Positions 17,974 to 27,300 of a stretch of 53,647 nt of DNA are shown one piece after another. Position 1 is the stretch's first letter. Every line of letters begins with the position of its first letter. A program made the position numbers and the translations under genes. Below the pieces are notes generated by a model. It was not told where the DNA came from. It did no database searches and was given only the letters and a program-made list of their open reading frames with translations. This DNA is from Nitriliruptoraceae bacterium (GTDB lineage Bacteria; Actinomycetota; Nitriliruptoria; Nitriliruptorales; Nitriliruptoraceae): positions 1 through 53,647 of the forward strand of contig SLMP01000050.1 of the NCBI GenBank assembly GCA_007133465.1. Direction: 5' to 3'.

Positions 17974-18001
17974 CCCAACCGCGACGCCGCGGGCGGTTGG
18001 G
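17974..18001. promoter_or_regulatory. Leader hairpin abutting the ABC transporter start
   Basis: CCCAACCGC and GCGGTTGGG form a perfect 9-bp stem ending nine bases before the GTG at 18011. The right arm runs into the G-rich ribosome-site region, so folding could mask it. Translational control is an inference. Confidence 0.4.
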
Positions 18002-18010
18002 GGGTGGTGC

Positions 18011-18933
<923 letters not shown>

Positions 18934-18937
<4 letters not shown>

Positions 18938-20139
18938 GCGCGTGGCAGACGGTGCGGTTGATCGCAGGCCGGGAGGTCCGGCAGCGCCTGCGCTCGCGGA
19001 TGTTCGTCGGCACGACCCTGGCCCTGAGCGCGCTGCTGGTCCTCGGCGCGCTGGGCCCGGCGCTCCTCGGTGCGTTCGAGCGCACACCGGACGACGAACC
19101 GGTGGCCGCGGACCCCGTGCGGGTGGCGGTGGTCGGCTCGCTCGCCCCGGCCGAGACCGCGGCGCTCGAAGCGACGCTCGGACCGCTCACGACCGTCCCC
19201 GCGGCGAACGAGGCCGCGGTCGTGTCGGCACTGGAGGAGGAGACCGCAGACCTCGGCATCATCGTCGGTGATCGGGTCCTGACCCCACCCGCCACGGGGA
19301 TGTTCGCCGTCGGCACCGGCCGCGCCTTTCAGGCGGCCGAGACGCTCGCGCTCACCGAGGTGTTGGACGCCGTGGGCGCGTCGGGCTCGGCTGCGGCGGT
19401 GCTCGGGGTCGAGCCGCTCCCCGTCGAGGTGATCGGCGAGGACGACCAGGCGCTGCAGGCCGCTCGCCTCATCGCCGCCAACCTCGCGGTCGTGTTCATC
19501 TTCGCGATGCTGATGTTCTACGCCTCGATGATCGTCAACGGCATCATCGAGGAGAAGGGCAGTCGAGTCGTCGAACTCCTCGTCGAGGCGGTGCCGATCC
19601 GCCAGCTGCTGGCGGGCAAGGTGGTCGGGCTCGGCACGATCGCGCTCGGCCAGATGTTCGTGCTGTTCGTCCCGGCGACGACCGTGCTGGTGCTCGCCAA
19701 CCGCGATCTCATCCCCCCGGGCATCGGTGGGATGCTGGCGATCATCGGGCTGTGGTTCGCGCTGGGGTACGCGCTCTACACGTTGATCTCGGCTGGGCTC
19801 GGGGCGCTGGTGTCGCGTCCCGAGGAGGCGCAGGCGGTGCTCACGCCGGCGTCGCTCCTCGCCCTCGTCGGCTACGTGGTCGGCTTCGCGGCCATCCAGG
19901 CGCCGGACGCATCCTTCGCGGTCGTCGCCGGCTGGGTGCCCTTCAGCGCTCCGTTCGTGCTCCCCGTCCGTCAGCTCGTCGGGGAGCCGACCTCGCTGGA
20001 GGTGGCTGGCGCCCTCGTGCTCGTCCTCCTCGCCATCGCCGTCGTCGCCCTCCTGGCGGCACGGATCTACGAGGGCGGGATCCTGCGGGTCGGCGCACGG
20101 GTCGGGATCCGCGACGCCTGGCGCGGCTCGTCGCGCTGA
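18934..20139 (+). CDS. ABC-2 type transporter permease (NatB-like)
   Basis: A 401-residue membrane subunit partnering the preceding ATPase. One membrane segment lies at about 22-45, then an extracytoplasmic domain (about 48-178), then a cluster of five or so hydrophobic segments from about 180 onward, containing NGIIEEKGSRVVELLVEAVP, a typical NatB/ABC-2 family cytoplasmic loop. The ATG overlaps the ATPase stop. It ends 45 bases before a convergent minus-strand operon. Confidence 0.92.
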
Positions 20140-20184
20140 GGCGGGTGGCGGACCTCCGCGCCGTGGTCCGACGGCCGGGCCGGG

Positions 20185-21237
20185 TCAGCCCCGGAAGCAG
20201 CCGTCGAGGACCGGGTCCTCCGCCAGCATCGCGGCGACCTCGTCGACCCGCTCGCCCTCCGACAGGACGGTGTGGAAGTCGGTCTTGAGTTCCGGGGCGC
20301 GTGCCACCGCCGCCAGCCACGTCGCCCGGTCGAAGGGATCGGCCCGGACGGTGTCCCAGAAGCCGGCGCGGTCGAGGACCCCGGCGATCCGCTGCGTGCC
20401 CTGCCCCTGGAGCCGGCTGACCACGTAGGTGGCGACGCCCACCTGGAGACCGTGCAGGTAGCGGCCGGGAACCAGCTCGTCCAACGCATGGCTGATGAGG
20501 TGCTCGCTGCCGCTGGCGGGCCGGGAGGAGCCACAGATCTCCATGGCGATGCCGTTGAGCAGCAGGGCCGTCGCGAGCAGCCGGATGCCCTCCGGGTCAC
20601 GGGTGGGCGCCGCCGTGAACTGCATCACCGTCGCATCCGACAGCAGGGCAGCCAGGTCGTTCACCGGGGTGCCGGTGGCGTGGAACGCGAGCTTCCAGTC
20701 GTGGACGGCGGTGATCTTCGCCACCAGGTCGCCGACCCCCGAGTGCCACAGGGGCAGGGGGGCCGAACGGCACACCGCCGTGTCGACCACGACGCCGTAG
20801 GGCAACCGGCTCGGCAGCGACCGGCGCCGTCCGGCCACCGTCAGGCTCGCTCCCGGACTCGAGAAGCCGTCGTTGGACAGTGACGTCGGCACCGCGAAGT
20901 ACGGCTTGCGGGCCAGGAACGCCACGTACTTCGCCGTGTCCAGCGCCTTGCCGCCGCCGAGGCCGATGACCGCGTCGCAGCGTGCTGGCAGCGCGACGAA
21001 CGCGTCGGTGGCGACCTCGAGCGAGGCGTCGGTGACCGGCACCTCGGTGACCGGCGTGACGTCGTGTTCGACCAGACTGCGGCGGCCACGGTCGATGAGC
21101 TCGGGGACCATGCCGGCGCTGATCAGCAGCGCCGGGGCGCGGAAGCCCGGCCGGTGCACGTAGAGGCCGAGTCGATCGAGCGCTCCCGGCTTGATGCGGA
21201 CGAGCGTGGGCACGTCGATGCTGCTCGGCAGGCTCAT
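20185..21237 (-). CDS. sn-Glycerol-1-phosphate dehydrogenase-like (AraM/EgsA group) protein
   Basis: NAD(P)H-dependent metalloenzyme of the iron-containing alcohol dehydrogenase superfamily, predicted to reduce dihydroxyacetone phosphate to sn-glycerol-1-phosphate. The 350 residues include the nucleotide motif GLGGGKALDTAKY (92-104), SLSNDGFSSP (119-128), GVGDLVAK (167-174, Asp170) and SGSEHLISHALD (242-253), the last two supplying metal ligands. The ATG at 21237 overlaps the stop of the upstream HAD gene (ATGA). It is the last gene of a three-gene operon. Exact substrate is inferred from family resemblance. Confidence 0.82.
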   Translation of the reverse strand: MSLPSSIDVPTLVRIKPGALDRLGLYVHRPGFRAPALLISAGMVPELIDRGRRSLVEHDVTPVTEVPVTDASLEVATDAFVALPARCDAVIGLGGGKALDTAKYVAFLARKPYFAVPTSLSNDGFSSPGASLTVAGRRRSLPSRLPYGVVVDTAVCRSAPLPLWHSGVGDLVAKITAVHDWKLAFHATGTPVNDLAALLSDATVMQFTAAPTRDPEGIRLLATALLLNGIAMEICGSSRPASGSEHLISHALDELVPGRYLHGLQVGVATYVVSRLQGQGTQRIAGVLDRAGFWDTVRADPFDRATWLAAVARAPELKTDFHTVLSEGERVDEVAAMLAEDPVLDGCFRG

Positions 21238-21941
21238 CCTCGGTGCCCCGCCTCCTCGTCGGGGTGCGGAGTCGCCACCCCGGTCGTGTCCCCTCTTGCC
21301 AGGAGCCCGTCGACGACCTCGGACCACCGGGCGAAGGGCTGGTAGGGCTGGCCCTCCTCGTCCAGGGCAGCGGCGAGGTCACCCCGGGCGTAGCGCCACG
21401 TCGGCGCGACCAACCGGGCTGCCGCGAGATCCGGGTCGCCGTCCCCCGCGAAGGCGACGGTCGGCACCCGGCGGAGCGCGTCGCGGACGACCGCGGCCTT
21501 GTCGACCCCGAGCTCGTGCGAGCGGAACCGCGGGTCGTCGGGCCGGCGCATCCGCAGCCCACCACCCGGCACGAATTCGCCGGGGTTGGCGTGGACCTCC
21601 AGGTCGACGCCAGCACTCCCGAGCAGCCGCTCGATGTACCAGCCGCAGCCCGCGGACACGACCGCGACCTCCCAGCCGCCGTCGCGGAGCCGTCCGACAT
21701 GCTCCGCGAGGTCGGGTTGCAGCCCCATGTCGTGGGCGAGCTCCAGCAGGGCCTGCTCGTCGACCGCCCGGATGCTGGCGAAGATCGCGGCCAGCGCATC
21801 GAAGTGCGTGGTCCGCCCGGCGCGGTAGTCCGCCCAGTGGTCGGGCAGGTCGGGGGGCGCCAACCGGCCGACGGCGAGCTGGTAGAAGTCCCGCTCGGTC
21901 AGGGTCCCGTCGAAGTCGGTGACCAGCAGCGCGGCGCTCAC
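21234..21941 (-). CDS. HAD-superfamily phosphatase (MtnX/SerB-like)
   Basis: A 235-residue HAD-IB type hydrolase. The nucleophile motif is DFDGTLTERDF (Asp9, with Asp11 as acid/base), motif II is VVSAGCGWYIE, and motif IV is FAGDGDPDLAAA. The closest family resemblance is to MtnX-type phosphatases. It overlaps the genes on both sides by four bases (enoyl-CoA hydratase-like upstream, glycerol-1-phosphate dehydrogenase-like downstream), so its substrate is probably shared with them; a glycerophosphate is possible but not shown. Confidence 0.85.
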   Translation of the reverse strand: MSAALLVTDFDGTLTERDFYQLAVGRLAPPDLPDHWADYRAGRTTHFDALAAIFASIRAVDEQALLELAHDMGLQPDLAEHVGRLRDGGWEVAVVSAGCGWYIERLLGSAGVDLEVHANPGEFVPGGGLRMRRPDDPRFRSHELGVDKAAVVRDALRRVPTVAFAGDGDPDLAAARLVAPTWRYARGDLAAALDEEGQPYQPFARWSEVVDGLLARGDTTGVATPHPDEEAGHRG

Positions 21942-22729
21942 CGGCCCAGGAAGACCGGTGCCCGGCGTTCCCGGGCGGCGGCCAGCCCTTCCACCAGGTC
22001 CTCCGTGCCGTAGCTGACCGCCTGGGCCTGCGCCTCCGCGAGCAGGGCGGCCTCGAGGTCGCGGTGCTCCACCTCGGCGAGGTTGGCCTTCAGCTGGCGG
22101 ACGACGACCGGGGAGGTGGCCGCGATCTGCCGCGCCAACGCCAGCGCCTCCGCCAGCACGTCGTCGGCCGGGGGAGCGGCCAGCGCGAGGCCCTCGGCCG
22201 CGGCCTGCGCACCGGTCACCAGCGCTCCGGTGTAGAGCCAGGCCGCCGCTCGCTGGGTACCGAGGATGCGGGGCAGGAACCAGCTGCCGCCCATCCCCGG
22301 GTGCAGCCCGAGGCGGGCGAAGTTGAGCCCGACCTTCGCCTCCGCGGCGACGATCCGCAGGTCGCAGGCCAACGCGACGCAGAGTCCCGCGCCGATCGCG
22401 TGCCCGTTGACCGCGGCGATCGAGGGCACGGGCAACGAGCGGATCGACAGGAAGCGACGGTAGAAGGCCTGCATGAAGTCGGTGGCGTCGAACCCGTCGG
22501 TGCGGGTCCGCTGCCCCAGGTCCTCGAGCATCCCGAGGTCTCCGCCGCCGGAGAAGGCCGGCGGCGCGCCCGTGAGGACGACGACCCGCAGCGCCGGGTC
22601 CTCGGCGAGCTCGGCCGCGCGGGCGGCGAGAGCGTCACCCATCGCCTCGGTCATGGCGTTGCGGCGCTCGGGGTCGTCGAGCGTGAGCACGACGACCCCG
22701 TCGTCCCCGCGTTCCAAGCGGACCGGCAT
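21938..22729 (-). CDS. Enoyl-CoA hydratase/isomerase-family protein
   Basis: A 263-residue crotonase-fold protein. The CoA/oxyanion segments are SGGGDLGMLEDL (about 60-71) and NGHAIGAGLCVALACD. The two catalytic Glu positions of classical hydratases appear to hold other residues (GAGLCVA instead of GGGCELA, and FARLGLHPGMGG in the second site). It may thus be an isomerase or another crotonase activity. The ATG has a strong GGAGG upstream. It is the first gene of the operon with the HAD and glycerol-1-phosphate dehydrogenase-like genes. Confidence 0.88.
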   Translation of the reverse strand: MPVRLERGDDGVVVLTLDDPERRNAMTEAMGDALAARAAELAEDPALRVVVLTGAPPAFSGGGDLGMLEDLGQRTRTDGFDATDFMQAFYRRFLSIRSLPVPSIAAVNGHAIGAGLCVALACDLRIVAAEAKVGLNFARLGLHPGMGGSWFLPRILGTQRAAAWLYTGALVTGAQAAAEGLALAAPPADDVLAEALALARQIAATSPVVVRQLKANLAEVEHRDLEAALLAEAQAQAVSYGTEDLVEGLAAARERRAPVFLGR

Positions 22730-22753
22730 CGGTCGACCTCCTCGGCGGACGGG

Positions 22754-24088
22754 TCAGCAGACCTCGAGGATGCCCGCGTCGATCAGGTTCTGGAGCTCCT
22801 CGAGTCCCTCCTCGCCGAGGAACTCCTCGATCTCGTCCAGTTCCTCCTGCGTGATGCAGTCGGTGTCGCCCTCGTCGCCGAACCCGTCGTCGTCCTCGCC
22901 GAACCCGTCTTCCTCGTCCTCGAACCCGTCGTCCTCGAACCCGTCGCCCTCGTCCTCGAGCCCGTCGTCCTCGAGCCCGTCGTCCTCGAAGCCGTCGTCC
23001 TCGAAGCCGTCGTCCTCGAAGCCGTCGTCCTCGAACCCGTCGTCGAAGCCGTCGTCCTCGAACCCACCGCCGAAGAAGGCGCCGACCAGGCTGAAGACGT
23101 CGAGCGTGGTGGCCTCGTCCGGTTCGGCGACCGAGCCGGTGAACTCCTCCATCGCGACGATCAGCCACAGCTCGCCGTCGAGCTCCATCTCCTCGTCGAG
23201 GGTGGTGAGGTCGATCGCGAGCTGACGGAGCTCGCCCTCCGCGATCCAGGCATCGAGGCTGACGACCGCGTCGTCGTCCAGGTCCGAGGTCAGGTCCCCG
23301 CCACCCGCCTCCTCGACCAACCCGCCGTCGTCGACCTCGGCGGCCACGTCGTCGAGGTAGCGGCGTAGCGACGCGCCGTCGGTGGTGGCGCGGACCCGCT
23401 CACCGAGCTCGTCGCTGTCCATGCTCGTGACCGTCACGTCCTGCTCGATGAACGTGGACGTGCGTTCGGCGATCCGTTCCGCGGCGGCCTGGTCGGCCTC
23501 CTCGGTCTCCTCCTGCGGCGACGTCCCGGCGAGCGCCAGCAGCTGCTCGATACCCGTCAGCTCGATCCAGCGGGACTCGGCGAGCGCTCGGCCGGCCTCG
23601 CCGACGCCCATCATGTCCGCCGCCTCGACCAGCTCGTCGATGTCGTCCTGGGCCAGCAGCTCCTCGTCCGACGCCTCGCGCAGCGACTGCAGGTCGACAC
23701 GGACGAAGTACCGCTGGTCCTCGGTGACGCGGACCTCGAGGACGTCGCCGCCGTCGAGCCCCACGCGAGCCTCGAAGCTGCCCGTCTCCGGGTCGTCCAG
23801 GTTCGCGATCGTCGCGAACACCCGCCCGTCGAGCAGCAGGTCGAGGTCCTCCTGCGTCATGTCACCGTCGGTGAGCAGCGCCCGCTGGCCGGCTTCGTCG
23901 GCCTCGAGCCGCAGCTCGAGGGCGATGCCCTGCCACTCGCCGATGGCCTCGACCGCCTCGCGCAACGACCCCTCGGGATCCTCGGCGACCTGGTCGGCCT
24001 CGTTGCCGCCACAGGCGGCGACGAGGACGAGCAGCAGGGCGATGGTGAACGTCCCGAGACGGGACGAGCGGGAAGGATGGCAGCGCAT
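22754..24088 (-). CDS. Lipoprotein with acidic FEDDG repeats
   Basis: A 444-residue probable lipoprotein: Arg-rich start, hydrophobic core and lipobox VAAC with the lipidated Cys26, followed by GGNEAD. Residues about 30-335 form a folded strand/helix region like other actinobacterial lipoproteins that bind hydrophobic ligands, but I cannot name the family. Residues about 340-410 are an acidic low-complexity repeat of FEDDG/LEDDG/GDGFED. The last 45 residues are a helical segment bounded by two Cys (DTDCITQEE and terminal EVC). It is monocistronic and divergent from gltB. Confidence 0.82.
   Translation of the reverse strand: MRCHPSRSSRLGTFTIALLLVLVAACGGNEADQVAEDPEGSLREAVEAIGEWQGIALELRLEADEAGQRALLTDGDMTQEDLDLLLDGRVFATIANLDDPETGSFEARVGLDGGDVLEVRVTEDQRYFVRVDLQSLREASDEELLAQDDIDELVEAADMMGVGEAGRALAESRWIELTGIEQLLALAGTSPQEETEEADQAAAERIAERTSTFIEQDVTVTSMDSDELGERVRATTDGASLRRYLDDVAAEVDDGGLVEEAGGGDLTSDLDDDAVVSLDAWIAEGELRQLAIDLTTLDEEMELDGELWLIVAMEEFTGSVAEPDEATTLDVFSLVGAFFGGGFEDDGFDDGFEDDGFEDDGFEDDGFEDDGLEDDGLEDEGDGFEDDGFEDEEDGFGEDDDGFGDEGDTDCITQEELDEIEEFLGEEGLEELQNLIDAGILEVC
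22870..23068 (-). repeat. 15-bp coding repeat (FEDDG units)
   Basis: Reiterated 15-bp units encode Phe/Leu-Glu-Asp-Asp-Gly in the lipoprotein. Unit sequences are nearly identical at DNA level (for example TCGTCCTCGAAGCCG on the plus strand repeated in tandem near 22980-23030), indicating recent slippage expansion. The acidic run could bind Ca2+ or other cations. Confidence 0.8.
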
Positions 24089-24359
24089 GACGCACCCCGG
24101 GGAGTCGATGCCCGCACCCTAGCCTCGGTCGGGACCCGGTGGCGCACGCGGGCGGGATGGACACGCCGGCCCGCCGACCGGTACCGTCCGCGGCGAGCAA
24201 CGGCGCTCCCGAGACCCGACGGGGCGCCGTTGTCGCGTTCCTGGCCGCCACGGTTCCGAGCGCCTCTGCGCGTCCCGGCGGCCCGCGCGTCCGCACGGGT
24301 CCCGGTCCTTGCCCCGACCGGCGTCCGGGCCCCGCGCCCGGCCGAGTAGGAGACGCAAC
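24089..24359. promoter_or_regulatory. Divergent upstream region of lipoprotein and gltB genes
   Basis: A 271-bp gap between divergent starts must contain both promoters. I see the AGGAG ribosome site for gltB at 24348-24352. I see no convincing -35/-10 pair, riboswitch or strong hairpin. Confidence 0.4.
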
Positions 24360-27300
24360 GTGACCTCCGCCGCCCCTCACCCCAAGCACCTCGGCGCTCA
24401 CCGCGGCGGTCCGGCTGGCCACGACCCGCGCGGCGAGCGGGACGCCTGCGGCATCGGGTTCGTCGCCCACGTCGACGGCCGGCCGCGTCGCAGCATCGTC
24501 CGGATGGCGCTCGACGGCCTCGCGGGTGTCAAGCACCGGGGCGCGGTCGCGGCCGACGCCAAGAGCGGCGACGGTGCCGGGCTGCTCACCCAGGTCCCGA
24601 GGGAGCTCGTCGCGGCCTGGGCAGCGGACGCCGGTGTCGTCGACGTGGACCCGGAGCGGCTCGGTCTCGCGTTCCTGTTCCTCGAGCCGGGGGACGGCGC
24701 GGACGCCCGCGCGGGTCGCGAGGCGACCCGAGACGCGCTGGCCGCCGCGTGCGAGGCGGAGGGCCTGCGGTTCGTCGCCTGGCGCGAGGTCCCGGTCCAC
24801 CCCGACGCGATCGGCGCGATCGCGCTGGCGGCGCGACCGGCGCTGTGCCAGGCCATCATGGAGCATCCGGAGGGGCTCGACGAGCGCGAGGCCGAGCGCC
24901 GCGCCTACCGCGTGCGGCGGCGCACGCGCCGCGCCTGCGAGGCCGCAGGGGCCCGCTTCTACGCCGCCAGCTGCTCGTTCCGCACGGTGACCTACAAGGC
25001 GATGGCGGACGCCGACCAGCTCGACCGGTTCTACCTCGACCTGCAGGACGAGCGGTTCACCTCCGCGCTGGCCGTGTTCCACTCGCGGTTCTCCACCAAC
25101 ACGCTGCCGAGCTGGGAGCGCGCCCAGCCCTTCCGGCTGCTGTGCCACAACGGCGAGATCAACACGATCAACGGCAACCACCACCTGATGCGGGCGCGGG
25201 AGGGGCAGCTGACGGCCGGGCAGATGTCGGTCGACGGGGTCGACTGGACCACCCCGGAGCTGCTGCACCCGTTGATCGACGACCACCAGTCGGACTCCTC
25301 CAAGCTCGACAGCGCGCTCGAGCTGCTGGTCCGCGGTGGACGTGACATCCGGCACGCCCAGGCGATGCTCGTCCCGCAGGTGTGGGAGGGCGCGCGCGAC
25401 CTCGAACCGGAGATCCGGGACTTCTACCGCTACCACGCCGCGCTGGTCGAGCCGTGGGACGGGCCGGCCGGGCTGATCTTCACCGACGGGCGCCGCGTCG
25501 GCGCGACCCTGGACCGCAACGGGCTGCGCCCGCTGCGCTACCACGTCTGCGAGGACGGCGTCGTCGTGGCCTCCTCCGAGGTCGGTGCCGTCACCACCTC
25601 GCTGCCGACCGACGACCCCGACCATCACGGGCAGGTGCGGCGCGAGCGGCTCGGACCCGGCCAGATGCTCTGCGTCGACCCGGACGAGGGCGGGCTGCAG
25701 GAGGACCGGGAGATCAAGCTCGGCCTCGGACGCAACGCCGCCTACGGCACCTGGCTCGGCGAGCACCTGCGTCCGATGCGCGCCGGGCAGCCGATCGAGG
25801 GCGTCCCCGCCGACGTGCGGCAGCGCCAGCTCGCGTTCGGCTTCACCAAGGAGGAGATCATCTCGATCCTCCGGCCGATGGCGACGCAGGGCAAGGAGAC
25901 CATCTCCTCGATGGGGGACGACACCCCGATCGAGCCGCTGTCGCTGGTCCGCCGGCCGGTCTCGCACTTCCTCAAGCAGCGCTTCGCGCAGGTCACCAAC
26001 CCACCGATCGACCACTACCGCGAATCCGAGGTCATGAGCCTGCGGACGCTGCTCGGTCCACGCGCCTCGATCCTGACCGAGCGCCCCGAGGCCGCGCGCC
26101 TCGTCGAACTCGGCTCGTTCTTCCTCTATCCCGATGGCCTGCAGCGCATCGTGCTCGCTCCCGACCTGCCCTTCGCCGTGCAGGCGATCGACGCGACCTT
26201 CCTGGTCGCCGACGGACCCGACGGCCTGGGCACCGCGCTCGTGCGTCTCGGCGACGAGGCGGTCGCCCACGTCGAGGCCGGCGCCGGCATCGTCGTGGTC
26301 TCCGACGTCGGCGTCGACGAGGAGCGTTGCCGCGTCCCGATCCTGCTCGCGGTCGGCGCCGTCCACCAGCGGCTGCTCGCGGCGAACCTGCGGTCCCGCA
26401 CGTCGCTCGTGGCGGAGACCGACGAGGCCCGCGAGACCCACGACGCCGCCACGCTGCTCGGCTACGGCGCGGACGTCCTGGTCCCGAGGTTGGTGCTCCA
26501 GACCATCGCGGACCTCGCGGACGAGGGCCGGATCGGCGGGGACAGCCCGCCGTCGTCGGTCGCGCAGGAGCGCTACCGCAACGCGATCGAGGACGGGGTC
26601 CTCAAGATCATGTCGAAGATGGGCATCTCGGTCCTGGACAGCTACCGCTCCGCGCAGATCTTCGAGGCGCTGGGGCTCGGGCCGGACGTCATCGACCTCG
26701 CGTTGACCGGGACCGTCTCGACGCTCGGCGGGGTCACGCTGGCCGACCTCGGGGCGGAGGTGCTCGCGCAGCACGCGGAGGCGTTCCCGCCAGCGCTCGA
26801 GGGCCGGCTCGAGGAGCTGCCCGACCTGCCGAGCCCCGGCATCATCAAGTGGAAGCAGGGTGGGGAGTTCCACGACATGAGCAAGCCGGTCGTGGACGCG
26901 CTCCACGACGTGCTCGGCCTGGGCAAGCGGGCGAGGACCGCTCCGTTCACCCTCGACGGGGTGGGAGCGCAGGACGTCGACGGCCGGACCGCGGCGCTCC
27001 TGCGCACGGCCGCCGAAGAGGGACGGTGGGACCTCTACGAGCGGTTCAGCGCGACCGTCCGGGCTCGTCCCCCCGCCTATCCGCGGGACTTCCTCGCCCC
27101 GATCGCCGACGGACCGGGGCTCCCGCTCGACGCGGTCGAGCCGGTGGAGGCGATCACCCGGCGGTTCTCGACGGGAGCGATGTCGCACGGGGCGTTGTCC
27201 GCCGAAGCGCACGAGACGCTCGCGGCGGCCCTCAACCTGATCGGTGGTCGCGCCAACTCCGGCGAGGGCGGGGAAGACCCGGCGCGGTTCCGCACGCGGT

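Noticed and set aside
22870..23068. Non-coding satellite or CRISPR-like repeat
   Set aside because: The period is 15 bp, in frame with a lipoprotein gene, and encodes a regular acidic motif.
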